NCBI RefSeq assembly: GCF_000331735.1
Contig: NC_020126.1
Span: forward strand, 9,241,501-9,305,500
DNA: 64,000 nucleotides
Source: Myxococcus stipitatus DSM 14675
GTDB taxonomy: Bacteria; Myxococcota; Myxococcia; Myxococcales; Myxococcaceae
Direction: 5' to 3'
Shown one piece after another: positions 33,979-42,147 of this stretch. Each line of letters opens with the position of its first letter. Position 1 is the stretch's first letter. A program made the position numbers and the translations under genes. Below the pieces are notes generated by a model that had not been told where the DNA came from, made no database searches, and saw nothing but the letters and a program-made list of their open reading frames with translations.

Positions 33979-35076
33979 TCAGGCGACGACGGCGCGGAGG
34001 ATGCGCTCGAACATCCAGGGATTGCGCCCCAGGAGCCGGACCAGGGGGCGGCGAAGCCCCGGCCGCCGCGCCAGCACCAGCAGGGCCCGCGTGGCCCAGG
34101 CGTACTTGCGGAACACCTGCTGGAAGCGCAGCTCGTACGGCCGCAGGACGTCCCGCGTCGCCCCCTTCGCCAGCGCATCCGGCAAGAGCGTGCCCAAGGA
34201 CTCCGCGCACGCGAACGCGAGGGACAGCCCTTCGCCAGTGAGCGCGTCGACGTAGCCCGCCGCGTCCCCCACCAGCGCGAAGCGGTCCGCCACCCGCACC
34301 CGGGCCACCCGCGCCAGCGGCCCCGCACCTCGGACCTGCGAGTCCGGAGGCGCGACGAGCAGGCGCTCCGCCAGCCGAGGGAAGCGCGCGAGCAGGGTGT
34401 CGAAGGCCACGCGTCCTTCCACCCCTCCGTCCTCCCACAGGAAGGCCAGCCCGACCCGGCGGCTGCCCGCGGGTGTCACGTAGGCCTCCACCCCTTCGGC
34501 GAAGTGGACCTCCACGAAGGGCGACCACGGCGGAAGCTGGAAGTGCCGGCGCAGCCCGAAGCGCCGGGGACCCTGTGCATCGACTTCCAGTCCTTCCGCC
34601 CTCCGCAGCGGGGAACCCAGCCCATCCGCGGCCACCAACATCCGGGCTTCGACGGGGCCTTCGGCGGTCTCCAAGGTCACCGCCGTCTCGCCACGCCGAT
34701 GCGACAGCACCTGGGTGCGCTCTCGCAACTCGACTCCCACCTCACGGGCTCGCGACACCAGCGCCTTCGCGAGCGCCACGCGGCGCACCCCCAGGCCACC
34801 GGGCCCGGGCAGGAGCCCCTCCGCCGTGCTGCCGTCCTCCTGCACGTAGCGGATGCCCACGAAGGGGGCGCTGTCCGCGCGGTCCAGATGCGACAGCGCG
34901 CCCAGCCGCTCCAGCGCGGCCAGGCCCGTGGGCATCAGCCCCTCGCCGCACGCCTTGTCGGCGGGGAACGCGGCCCGCTCGAGGACCACCGTGTTCAGCC
35001 CTCGCATCGTGGCATGCGTGGCCACGGCCAGCCCCGCCGGCCCACCGCCCACCACGGCCACGTCATAGCGCTTCAT
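33979..35076 (-). CDS. FAD-dependent oxidoreductase (geranylgeranyl reductase-like)
   Basis: 365 residues from the ATG at 35076. N-terminal FAD motif YDVAVVGGGPAGLAVATHA, LERAAFPADKACGEGLMPTG, GVRRVALAKALVSRAREVGV and the second FAD signature FALVGDAAGYVDALTGEGLS. This is the p-hydroxybenzoate hydroxylase / geranylgeranyl reductase superfamily. As last gene of the type III PKS operon it probably hydroxylates the aromatic ring of the lipid product, as SrsC does in Streptomyces griseus. It is 49 bases downstream of the acyl-AMP ligase gene. Confidence 0.88.
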   Translation of the reverse strand: MKRYDVAVVGGGPAGLAVATHATMRGLNTVVLERAAFPADKACGEGLMPTGLAALERLGALSHLDRADSAPFVGIRYVQEDGSTAEGLLPGPGGLGVRRVALAKALVSRAREVGVELRERTQVLSHRRGETAVTLETAEGPVEARMLVAADGLGSPLRRAEGLEVDAQGPRRFGLRRHFQLPPWSPFVEVHFAEGVEAYVTPAGSRRVGLAFLWEDGGVEGRVAFDTLLARFPRLAERLLVAPPDSQVRGAGPLARVARVRVADRFALVGDAAGYVDALTGEGLSLAFACAESLGTLLPDALAKGATRDVLRPYELRFQQVFRKYAWATRALLVLARRPGLRRPLVRLLGRNPWMFERILRAVVA

Positions 35077-35125
35077 CGGAATGGCTCCGCGGGCACCGTG
35101 CCCCTTCGAGCGCGCGACGCCCGCC

Positions 35126-36880
35126 TCACGTCTCGTGCTCCGCCCGCGCCATGGCCAGCGCGCTGCGCGCCATCTCCACCGCCATGCCCACCATGCCCAC
35201 CTTCTTCGGCGGCAGCAGCTCACCCGCGAGGTAGCGGCGCAGGGCCTCCCCCCGACGCAGCTTGCCGCTCGACGTCCGAGGCAGCGTCCCGGGCTCCAGC
35301 ATCCTCACCGTGTGAGGCCGCACGCCCGTCGCCGCCACCACCGCCGCGCGGACGCGCTCCTCCACCTCCGGCCCGCCCTCCGGCCCGGAGCGCTCCGCCA
35401 GGATGAGCAGCGCCTCGTCCTCGCTGTCCTCGGGCGTGAAGCCCAGCGCGACCGCGCAGCCCAGGCGCACGCCCTCCACGGACTGGAGCGGCTCCTCGAA
35501 CGACTGCGGCGCGTGGTTCGCCCCGCGGATGATGACCACGTCCTTGGCGCGCCCCGCCAGGTACAGCTCCCCGTCCACGACGAAGCCCAGGTCCCCCGTG
35601 TCCAGCCAGCCATCCAGGGACAGCGCGCGCCGCGTCGCCACCGCGTCACCGTAGTAACCCATCATCAACGATGGTCCCCGCGTGAAGACCCGCCCCAGCC
35701 GCCGCTCGGGCAGCAGGCCCCCCTGCTCGTCGCGGACCTCCACCTCGAAGCCCGCCACGGGGGAGCCCACGCTCACCATCGCCCGCGAGCCGCTCTCCAC
35801 GCGGCCCTCGCGCGCGAGCACCCCGGAGTCCACGCCCAGCGAGCGAGGCCCTCGCCCTCTCGGCGGGAAGGTCACCGCCAGCGACGCCTCCGACATCCCA
35901 TACACGGGCCGCAGCGCCCGCGCGGAGAAGCCCCAGCGCTCGAACCGCTGGACGAAGCGCTGCAGCGTCTCCGCGGACACGGGCTCCGCGCCGTTGAGCG
36001 CGTGCTTCCACGACGACAGGTCCACGCCCTCCATCTCCGCGTCCTTCACCCGCTTCAAGCACAAGCCATAGGCGAAGTTCGGCGCGGGAGAGATGTAGCC
36101 CCGGTGCCGGGACACCGCGCGCAGCCACAGCGACGGACGCGCCAGGAAGGCCTCCGGCGGAATCAGCACCAGGTTGCCCGGGTAGTGCAGCACGGACATG
36201 AGACAGCCGATGAGCCCCATGTCGTGGTACAGCGGCAGCCAGCTCACGCCCACGCGCGGCGCGCCGTCTTCCAGCGGGATGGCCACCTCGAGCGCCGTCA
36301 CCTGCGCCATCACCGCCGCCTGCGACAGCGCCACGGGCTTCGGGTCCACCGTGGAGCCCGAGGAGAACTGGATGAGCGCCAGCGACTCCGGCGCCACCTT
36401 CGCATCGTACAGGTCGTCCCCGCGCGACACGTCCTCCACCGTGTGGCAGCCCAGCCGGGGGCGCGACTTCTCCACGCTCGGCCCCAGGAGCAGCCGCACG
36501 CGCGCGTCCGTCAGCACCAGGCTCGCCGTCGTCACCTGGAGCATCCGCGCCGTGGCCCGGTGGTACTCCTCCAGCCGCCCCAGCCGCACCGGCGGGTACA
36601 GCGGCATCGGCACCGCGCCCGCGAGCAGCACCCCGAAGAAGGCGTCCATGAAGGCCGGCGAGGTCGGCAACATCAGCGCCACCCGCTCCCCTTCGCGCAG
36701 CCCCAACCGCACCAGGCCCGCCGCCGTGCGCCGCGCGCGTCGGTACACCTCCGAGAAGGGCAGCACCTCCTCGCGCTCGGCCGCGTCCACGAAAATCAGC
36801 CCGAACTCCGACCGGCTGGCCTCCGCGAGCATCACGTTCACCGTGGGGAACTTCATCGACGGCAAGGTCGGACCTCTCAC
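35126..36880 (-). CDS. Fatty-acyl-AMP ligase (FAAL-like)
   Basis: 584 residues, GTG start overlapping the ACP stop (GTGA); an ATG eight codons in (36856) is an alternative. Adenylate-forming enzyme motifs: LIQFSSGSTVDPKPVALSQ, VSWLPLYHDMGLIG (the FAAL-typical LPxxHDMGL), PVYGMSEASLAVTF, GWLDTGDLGFVVDGELYL, GRAKDVVIIRGANHAPQ and the C-terminal LPRTSSGKLRR catalytic Lys. Such enzymes activate fatty acids as acyl-AMP and load them on an ACP; a free-standing ACP is encoded immediately upstream. It therefore likely provides the starter acyl unit for the type III polyketide synthase. Confidence 0.92.
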   Translation of the reverse strand: MRGPTLPSMKFPTVNVMLAEASRSEFGLIFVDAAEREEVLPFSEVYRRARRTAAGLVRLGLREGERVALMLPTSPAFMDAFFGVLLAGAVPMPLYPPVRLGRLEEYHRATARMLQVTTASLVLTDARVRLLLGPSVEKSRPRLGCHTVEDVSRGDDLYDAKVAPESLALIQFSSGSTVDPKPVALSQAAVMAQVTALEVAIPLEDGAPRVGVSWLPLYHDMGLIGCLMSVLHYPGNLVLIPPEAFLARPSLWLRAVSRHRGYISPAPNFAYGLCLKRVKDAEMEGVDLSSWKHALNGAEPVSAETLQRFVQRFERWGFSARALRPVYGMSEASLAVTFPPRGRGPRSLGVDSGVLAREGRVESGSRAMVSVGSPVAGFEVEVRDEQGGLLPERRLGRVFTRGPSLMMGYYGDAVATRRALSLDGWLDTGDLGFVVDGELYLAGRAKDVVIIRGANHAPQSFEEPLQSVEGVRLGCAVALGFTPEDSEDEALLILAERSGPEGGPEVEERVRAAVVAATGVRPHTVRMLEPGTLPRTSSGKLRRGEALRRYLAGELLPPKKVGMVGMAVEMARSALAMARAEHET

Positions 36881-37155
36881 GTGCGAGCCTCCGCCTGCAT
36901 GCGTGAGCTGGCCAGCACGCGCCGCTCCACCAGCCGCGTCAGGTCCGCCACCGTCCGGATGCCCTGCGAGTCCTCCTCCGACAGCCGGATGCGGAAGCGG
37001 TTCTCCAGCCCCACCGCCAGCACCGTCAGCCCCAGGCTGTCGAGCTGCAGGTCACCGACGAGGTCGTGCTCCAGCTCCACGCCCCCCTTCCACTCCAGTT
37101 CATCAGCGGCGATGCGGCGAACCTCCGCCAGGACCTCCTGTTCGAGCTCAGCCAC
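36877..37155 (-). CDS. Acyl carrier protein
   Basis: 92 residues from a GTG at 37155 with GGAGG six bases upstream. Phosphopantetheine attachment at Ser40 in LVGDLQLDSLGLTVL; flanking helices VLAEVRRIAADELEW and VADLTRLVERRVLAS are typical ACP. It starts eight bases before the methyltransferase stop and its stop overlaps the FAAL start, so it is translationally coupled to both. Likely the carrier between the FAAL and the type III PKS. Confidence 0.92.
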   Translation of the reverse strand: MAELEQEVLAEVRRIAADELEWKGGVELEHDLVGDLQLDSLGLTVLAVGLENRFRIRLSEEDSQGIRTVADLTRLVERRVLASSRMQAEART

Positions 37156-37723
37156 GGGGCACCTCCGGAAGAAAACGAGGACGATGTGCGAAGGCCCGAG
37201 CATACGCCTCTCCCAGCGCCGCCTCCTCCGCGCGAATGCGCACGGACAAGAGCACCAGGTTGCCCAGCGAGAAGAACGCCGCTGTCCACCAGGCCCCGTG
37301 GATGAGCGGCACACACGCCAACTCCAGCACCACGGCGACATAGTTGGGGTGGCGCAGGAAGCGATACGGGCCCCCCTCCACCGGCGCCAGGTCCGGCACG
37401 ACGATGATGCGCGAGTTCCACCGCTCGCCCAGCGTGGAGATGGCCCAGTAGCGGAGCCCCTGCGCCAGCACCGCGCCGCCCAACGCCACCCAGCCCAGGG
37501 TCGCTGGAAAAGGCCGGTGCAAGAGGAACACCTCCGCCACGCAGGCCGCCAGGAAGGCGGTGTGGAACACCACCATGAAGCGGTAGTGCGCCTGCCCCGT
37601 CTCCACCCCGCCGCGCGCGAAGGCCCACTCGGCGTTGCGCTTGGAGAGCACCAGCTCCACCAGGCGCTCCAGCACGAGCAGCCCCATGTACCCCAGGAAG
37701 ACGACCTCGGTCGGGGTCACCAT
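37148..37723 (-). CDS. ICMT-like membrane methyltransferase
   Basis: 191 residues from the ATG at 37723, overlapping the PKS stop. Four to five membrane helices; the isoprenylcysteine carboxyl methyltransferase signature GPYRFLRHPNYVAVVLE (~118-134), followed by ACVPLIHGAWWTAAFF and RIRAEEAALGEAYARAF. In the srs operon of Streptomyces griseus an enzyme of this type O-methylates the phenolic ring of an alkylresorcinol. The same role is inferred here because it lies directly between the PKS and ACP genes. Confidence 0.88.
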   Translation of the reverse strand: MVTPTEVVFLGYMGLLVLERLVELVLSKRNAEWAFARGGVETGQAHYRFMVVFHTAFLAACVAEVFLLHRPFPATLGWVALGGAVLAQGLRYWAISTLGERWNSRIIVVPDLAPVEGGPYRFLRHPNYVAVVLELACVPLIHGAWWTAAFFSLGNLVLLSVRIRAEEAALGEAYARAFAHRPRFLPEVPRG

Positions 37724-38802
37724 TGGAGGAGCACCATCTCCGCGCAGAAGCCGGGCCCCAGCGCCATCATCAGCCCGTAGTCCCCGGGCTTCGCCCCCGC
37801 CTTCTCCAGCGTCTCCCCCAGCACGAACAGCACCGACGCCGAGGACAGGTTCCCCACCTCGCGCAGCGACGCCCACGAGCGCGCCAGCGCATCCGAGGGC
37901 AGCTCCAGCGCCTCCTCGAAGGACTGGAGCACCTTGGGCCCGCCGGTATGTGCCACCCAGTGGCGGATGTCCTCGCGTTTCAACCCGTGCGCCGCGAGGA
38001 ACCCGTCCACGTTGCCCCGGATGTGGTCCTTGACCAGCTGGGGCACCTTCGCGGACAGCACCACCTTGAAGCCGGAGTCGACGACGTCCCAGCCCATGAT
38101 GCGCTCGGTGTCCCGGTAGAACACCGAGCGCGACGCCACCACCCGAGGCCCCTTCGGCTCCGGCGCCTCCGCGCCCCGCAGCACCGCGCACGCCGCGCCA
38201 TCACCGAAGAGCCCCGAGGCGATGATGTTGGGAATGGACAGGTCCTCGCGCTGCAGCGTCAGCGAGCACAGCTCCGTCGACACGACGAGCGCCGTGTGCG
38301 TGGGGAAGGCCCGCAGGTAGTCCGCCGCCCGCGACACGCCGGCCGTGCCCGCGACACACCCCAGCCCGAAGATGGGCGTGCGCTTGAAGTCCTCGCGGAA
38401 GCTCAGGAGGTTGGCCAACCGCGCGTCGATGCTGGGCGTGGAGATGCCCGTCACCGTGATGAAGAAGACGTGGTCCACGTCGGCGGGCGTCAGCCGCGCG
38501 CCCTCCAGCGCCCGCCGCACCACCGCCTCGCTGAGCACCGTGCTCTCGCGAATCCACGTGTCATTGCGCTGCTGGAAGGTCTCCAGCGAGGGGTAGGTCT
38601 CGAGCGGGACCGCCAGGTGGCGGCCTCCCACCTGGACGGCCCGGTGCAACTCTTCCAATCGCTCGATGTTGAAGTGACGCTGGGCCCACACTCCCCGCAG
38701 CGCCTCGATGAGCTGCTCTTGAGAGGCGTAGTGAGGCGGGAGCGCCCGTGCCACGTATCGAATGAAGGGAGAACGGTGGTCCTGGACTGGGGTGCCGTGC
38801 AT
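37717..38802 (-). CDS. Type III polyketide synthase
   Basis: 361 residues. Chalcone/stilbene-synthase fold with the full catalytic triad: Cys149 in IFGLGCVAGTAGVSRAADYL, His285 in WVAHTGGPKVL and Asn318 in LREVGNLSSASVLFVLGETL. PNIIASGLFGDGAACAVL is the usual dimer/active-site strand. It condenses a starter acyl group with malonyl-CoA to give an alkylpyrone, alkylresorcinol or related aromatic lipid. With an ACP and FAAL in the same overlapping operon, the starter is probably a long fatty acyl-ACP. From memory, the corresponding M. xanthus gene has been linked to alkylpyrones. Confidence 0.93.
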   Translation of the reverse strand: MHGTPVQDHRSPFIRYVARALPPHYASQEQLIEALRGVWAQRHFNIERLEELHRAVQVGGRHLAVPLETYPSLETFQQRNDTWIRESTVLSEAVVRRALEGARLTPADVDHVFFITVTGISTPSIDARLANLLSFREDFKRTPIFGLGCVAGTAGVSRAADYLRAFPTHTALVVSTELCSLTLQREDLSIPNIIASGLFGDGAACAVLRGAEAPEPKGPRVVASRSVFYRDTERIMGWDVVDSGFKVVLSAKVPQLVKDHIRGNVDGFLAAHGLKREDIRHWVAHTGGPKVLQSFEEALELPSDALARSWASLREVGNLSSASVLFVLGETLEKAGAKPGDYGLMMALGPGFCAEMVLLQW

Positions 38803-38972
38803 GAGCGTCTCGGGTCCGTGATGCGGTCAGATTCACACGCATAATCGGAACCCGAGACAGACGCGATATGGGTTGCAGCGACTTGAACGAGTCCTGACTC
38901 CCGATGACCGGGTCACTGTCACACGGACGACGACCTCCTCCTCCCTGAGGAGAAGAAGCAGACACCCGCGTG

Positions 38973-40475
38973 TCACACGGAGGACACGCCTCCTCCAACC
39001 CAGGTCCGAGACGCCCACCGCGCGACGAGCAGGAGCCCGAACAGCCACGCGGCCCCACCCGTTCCCCCGGGCGCCGCGCCACACCCTCCCGCGTCCGAAG
39101 GCGGAGTCTCGGGCTCTGGTGTGCTCCCCACACACGGCGCACCCGACGCCTCCGCCGTGAGGCACAGCGCGCCATAGCGGCCCACACCTTCGTGACGCCC
39201 GTCCACCAGCGCCACCACGACGTGGGTCGCGTCCGCCGCGGCCACCTTCGCGGACAGCGCGCCGGGCCCGTCCGCGCGCGACACCCGCAGCACCTGGGTG
39301 TCCGTCACCGCCGCGACGAGCAGGTGCAGCCTTGATGCGTCCTCGCCCGCCCGGGGCTCATACGCGGCCAGCACCTCCGCCGAGCCCCCCGGCACCTGGA
39401 AGTAGCGCGCGGACGCCGTCGTCAGGCGCACGTCGGCCTCCTGGGAGGGAAGCGTCCGGGGTGAGGGCGCCAGGCCGTCGTAGCCGCCGCCCCGCGCGTA
39501 GCCGTCACCTGGGCGCGCGCGGGCGCCCGTGGAGAGGTTCCAGCGCGAGAACTCCACGAAGGCCGTGTCGAAGTCCAGGCTCCCCTCGCGGCGCAGGAAC
39601 GCGTCCACCAGCACGGGCCATGAAGCGGTGGGCGAGGTGAGGCTGTCGCGCCACAGCGACAAGAGGGCCGCATCGCCGAAGCGCTCGCCCAGGTACTGGA
39701 AGTAGAGGCCCGCGCCATAGCTGAACGACGCGGCGGGCCCGGGGGGGTCCTGCACGAGGCTGCGGTCCGTCCACTTCAGGTACGCCGACGAGAAGTGCTC
39801 CAGGTCATCCAGCGACGCGTCGAACCGCTCGCTGGCCCACACCGCCGAGCCCTCCGACGCCACGCTCCCCAGTCCCGGCCGATACGCGGCCTGCACCGCG
39901 TGGAAGAACTCGTGGCTCGCGAGAATCCGCACCGCCTTCTCGTAGGACGGATAGTTGTAACCGGCGAAGTCGTTCTCCTGGAGCATGTGCCCCACGCAGC
40001 GCTGGCCCTCTCCGACGCAGGCGTCCAGGCGGAAGGCGCCATCCGCGCGGCCCGCGAAGTCCACCAGGTACACGTCGAACAGCCCGTCTCCGCCGTTGTC
40101 GGCGCCCACCGACGCGTCGTCGCCGGGCGTCAGGAAGCCCAGCCCTTCGTAGAAGCGAGCCACCTGGTCATACGTGCGTCCCACGACCTCCACCGCGTCG
40201 GGGACCCCGTTTCCATCCGCGTCCCCCGGCGGCACCGCGTTGGGCCCTCCGCGCGAGAAGTGGACCCGGAAGCGCCCCTCGGGGGACACCACCGACTCCA
40301 CCTGCTCGTCCGCGGAGAAGCTCGGCGGCACCGCCTGGGGCGAGGTGGGGCGCGCTCCCGATGACTGCCCTTGCCGTGCCTCGGCGAGGGAGTCGTGCCG
40401 CTCGTGTGGCTCACGCTCCGGCAGCACCGGGCCGCAGCCCACGGACAACACCAGAAGCCACGCCCCGGACCTCAT
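38973..40475 (-). CDS. Putative metalloprotease, MXAN_6640-like, MYXO-CTERM
   Basis: 500 residues from the ATG at 40475, whose first bases overlap the stop of the HmuY-like gene (ATGA). Lipoprotein-type signal with MRSGAWLLVLSVGCGP. A zinc-protease motif ILASHEFFHAVQAAY gives His188, Glu189 and His192; downstream VASEGSAVWASERF supplies a probable third Glu ligand. Calcium-like Asp-rich stretch DADGNGVPDAVEVVG near the N-terminus. C-terminus is MYXO-CTERM-like (GGCGAAPGG, a hydrophobic helix, then a basic tail with R-T-W). I recall the family name from M. xanthus MXAN_6640. A surface-exposed protease is likely. The gene is coupled to a haem protein gene and thus iron-regulated. Confidence 0.83.
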   Translation of the reverse strand: MRSGAWLLVLSVGCGPVLPEREPHERHDSLAEARQGQSSGARPTSPQAVPPSFSADEQVESVVSPEGRFRVHFSRGGPNAVPPGDADGNGVPDAVEVVGRTYDQVARFYEGLGFLTPGDDASVGADNGGDGLFDVYLVDFAGRADGAFRLDACVGEGQRCVGHMLQENDFAGYNYPSYEKAVRILASHEFFHAVQAAYRPGLGSVASEGSAVWASERFDASLDDLEHFSSAYLKWTDRSLVQDPPGPAASFSYGAGLYFQYLGERFGDAALLSLWRDSLTSPTASWPVLVDAFLRREGSLDFDTAFVEFSRWNLSTGARARPGDGYARGGGYDGLAPSPRTLPSQEADVRLTTASARYFQVPGGSAEVLAAYEPRAGEDASRLHLLVAAVTDTQVLRVSRADGPGALSAKVAAADATHVVVALVDGRHEGVGRYGALCLTAEASGAPCVGSTPEPETPPSDAGGCGAAPGGTGGAAWLFGLLLVARWASRTWVGGGVSSV

Positions 40476-41275
40476 GGCAGGAACGCCCACTTGATGCGAA
40501 TCTGACCGGAGCCGCTCGGCTGCGGCACGGAGCCCGTCTGGTTGCAGACCTGCTGCGCGGACGGCTCGTAGTAGCCCATCACCTCCAGCTTCACGTGGCG
40601 ACCATCCGCCAGCCGGATGACGAACACCTGGCCCGTCATGGCCACACAGCTCTGGTAGGTCCAGAAGCCGCCCAGCACCGTCGCGGGCCCGTTCAGGCCG
40701 GAGTTGTCCGGGATGAGCGTGCACGCGTCGTCGAACCAGCGCTCCGTCTGGAACGACAGGCCCGCGCTCACCGACGTCACGGAGGCGAACGCCGTGCCCT
40801 GCGGCAGGCTCGCCGCGGCGACACACGACGGGCCGGACGTGCCGCTGTTGACGCGCACCGTGTAGCGGCGCACCGCGATGTCCCACTCCGTGGAGCTCAG
40901 CGCCGCCTGGTCATGCACCTGCACCTGCGTCAGCCCCGTCGAGGTGAAGCGCAGGTACGTATACGACATGGTCGGCTGCAGGCCGCCCGCGCGCGAGTCC
41001 ACGTAGGTGAGGAACTCGCCCGACGTCGTCCCCTCCTCGCGCACCTCGCCCGTGGACACCACGGAGCGCAGGCTCAGCTTGTCGATGGTCTGCTCGGTGC
41101 AGCGCACCTGGCTCGGGTCACACACCTTGGAGCCCGCGTCCGGCTCCGGCTCGTTCTTCGGCTCGTCGTCGCCACAGCTCGCCATCAGCGCCAGCGACAT
41201 CGCCACCGCGACCAGGACCCACAGGCCCTGATTCCCGGTGTGCTTGGGCAACACCTGCTCGGTCTGACTCATCAT
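40472..41275 (-). CDS. HmuY-family haem-binding lipoprotein
   Basis: 267 residues from the ATG at 41275 (GAGAGGGG upstream). Signal with lipobox LALMASC. Family landmarks: IDKLSLRSVVSTGEVREE, WDIAVRRYTVRVNSGTSG, GGFWTYQSCVAMTGQVFVIR, GRHVKLEVMGYYEPSAQQVC. HmuY proteins bind haem at the cell surface and pass it to receptors. A Fur box lies upstream, as expected. The next gene on the strand is a surface protease translationally coupled to it, perhaps releasing haem from host or prey proteins; no TonB receptor is in the window. Directly bound haem ligands cannot be read safely. Confidence 0.85.
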   Translation of the reverse strand: MMSQTEQVLPKHTGNQGLWVLVAVAMSLALMASCGDDEPKNEPEPDAGSKVCDPSQVRCTEQTIDKLSLRSVVSTGEVREEGTTSGEFLTYVDSRAGGLQPTMSYTYLRFTSTGLTQVQVHDQAALSSTEWDIAVRRYTVRVNSGTSGPSCVAAASLPQGTAFASVTSVSAGLSFQTERWFDDACTLIPDNSGLNGPATVLGGFWTYQSCVAMTGQVFVIRLADGRHVKLEVMGYYEPSAQQVCNQTGSVPQPSGSGQIRIKWAFLP

Positions 41276-41363
41276 CTTCGTGCCCCTCTCCCTGCTTGGA
41301 TTTCGTGAGGTGGCCGGCACCCCGTCCAGGGACCCGGCGCTCACTCGATGAGACCGCTTCTAC

Positions 41364-41393
41364 TTGATAACGATTCTCATTTTCAATATTGAA
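41364..41393. promoter_or_regulatory. Fur box and divergent promoter
   Basis: GATAACGATTCTCATTTTC (41366-41384) is close to the classical 19-bp Fur consensus GATAATGATAATCATTATC. It overlaps TTGATA (41364-41369), which is 17 bases from TATTGA (41387-41392), a plausible promoter for the siderophore-interacting gene. A perfect 12-bp palindrome TTCAATATTGAA (41382-41393) adjoins it. The box is ~90 bases from the HmuY start on the other strand. Expected: repression of both genes in iron-replete cells. Confidence 0.85.
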
Positions 41394-41427
41394 GAATGAA
41401 CACCTACGCCCCGTACGGAGTCAGCCC

Positions 41428-42129
41428 ATGCCCGAGATGCCCGCGGTCCTCGCGAACACGTTGATGCCCTGGTTCGCGAAGCCTTCGCACGTCTCTCGGG
41501 TGGAGACGTTGGCTCCTGGACTGCGGCGCGTGCGGTTCGAGGGCGCGTCGCTGCGCGGCGTCTCGTACGAGGCCGGGCAGGAGGTGGAGTTCCGGGTGAG
41601 TCCCACGGAGTTCCGGCACTACACGCCGTCGCTGTGGGACGTGGAGAGTGGAGTGCTGGAGGTCGTCTTCTACCTGCACGGCCAGGGGCCGGGCAGCGCC
41701 TGGGCGGAGGCGCTCGAGCCGGGGGACGCGGTGGACATCCTGGGGCCTGGAGGCCGGCTGAGCGTGGACGCGGACGCGCCCGCGCACCTGTTCCTGGGGG
41801 ACGAGACGTGTCTGGGCTTGTTCCAGGCGATGATTCGCGCGCTGCCCTCTCCGCTGCGATTGCTGGGAGCGGTGGAGGTGGCGCCGGGCGCGGAGGACTG
41901 GCTCGCGCGGACGGGGGTGCCGCTGACGGCCGTGGCGCGGCGGGCCTCCCGTGGCGAGGCGCTGAGCGCGTGGCTGGAGCAGAACGTGCTGCCCGGCGCC
42001 ACGTGCTACCTGGCCGGGCATGCGGGCTCCATCGTGGCGCTGAGGAAGCAGTTGCTGGAGCGGCACGGTTGCGCGCGCCGCTCGCTGCGCTCCAAGGCGT
42101 ACTGGGCGGACGGCAAGCGCGGGCTGTGA
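41428..42129 (+). CDS. Siderophore-interacting FAD-binding protein
   Basis: 233 residues from the ATG at 41428 (GGAG nine bases upstream). Ferredoxin-reductase-like FAD domain (VETLAPGLRRVRFEGASLRG; FRHYTPSLWDVESG with the R-x-Y-T flavin motif) then the SIP C-terminal domain (HLFLGDETCLGLFQAMIRAL; CYLAGHAGSIVALRKQLLER; C-terminal RSLRSKAYWADGKRG). Such cytoplasmic flavoproteins reduce ferric siderophores to release iron. It is divergent from the HmuY/protease genes under a shared Fur box, so the locus is an iron-starvation response. No siderophore synthesis genes are in the window. Confidence 0.9.
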   Translation: MPEMPAVLANTLMPWFAKPSHVSRVETLAPGLRRVRFEGASLRGVSYEAGQEVEFRVSPTEFRHYTPSLWDVESGVLEVVFYLHGQGPGSAWAEALEPGDAVDILGPGGRLSVDADAPAHLFLGDETCLGLFQAMIRALPSPLRLLGAVEVAPGAEDWLARTGVPLTAVARRASRGEALSAWLEQNVLPGATCYLAGHAGSIVALRKQLLERHGCARRSLRSKAYWADGKRGL

Positions 42130-42147
42130 GGCCGCGCGCTCGGGGGC

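Noticed and set aside
35081-37780. 899-codon plus-strand open frame over the FAAL gene
   Set aside because: His/Arg/Gln-rich shadow of the opposite strand; the FAAL, ACP and methyltransferase on the minus strand are certain.
38938-38952. CTCCTC-CCT-GAGGAG hairpin downstream of the metalloprotease
   Set aside because: Only a six-base stem in a CTC-repeat-like context; too weak to call as a terminator.
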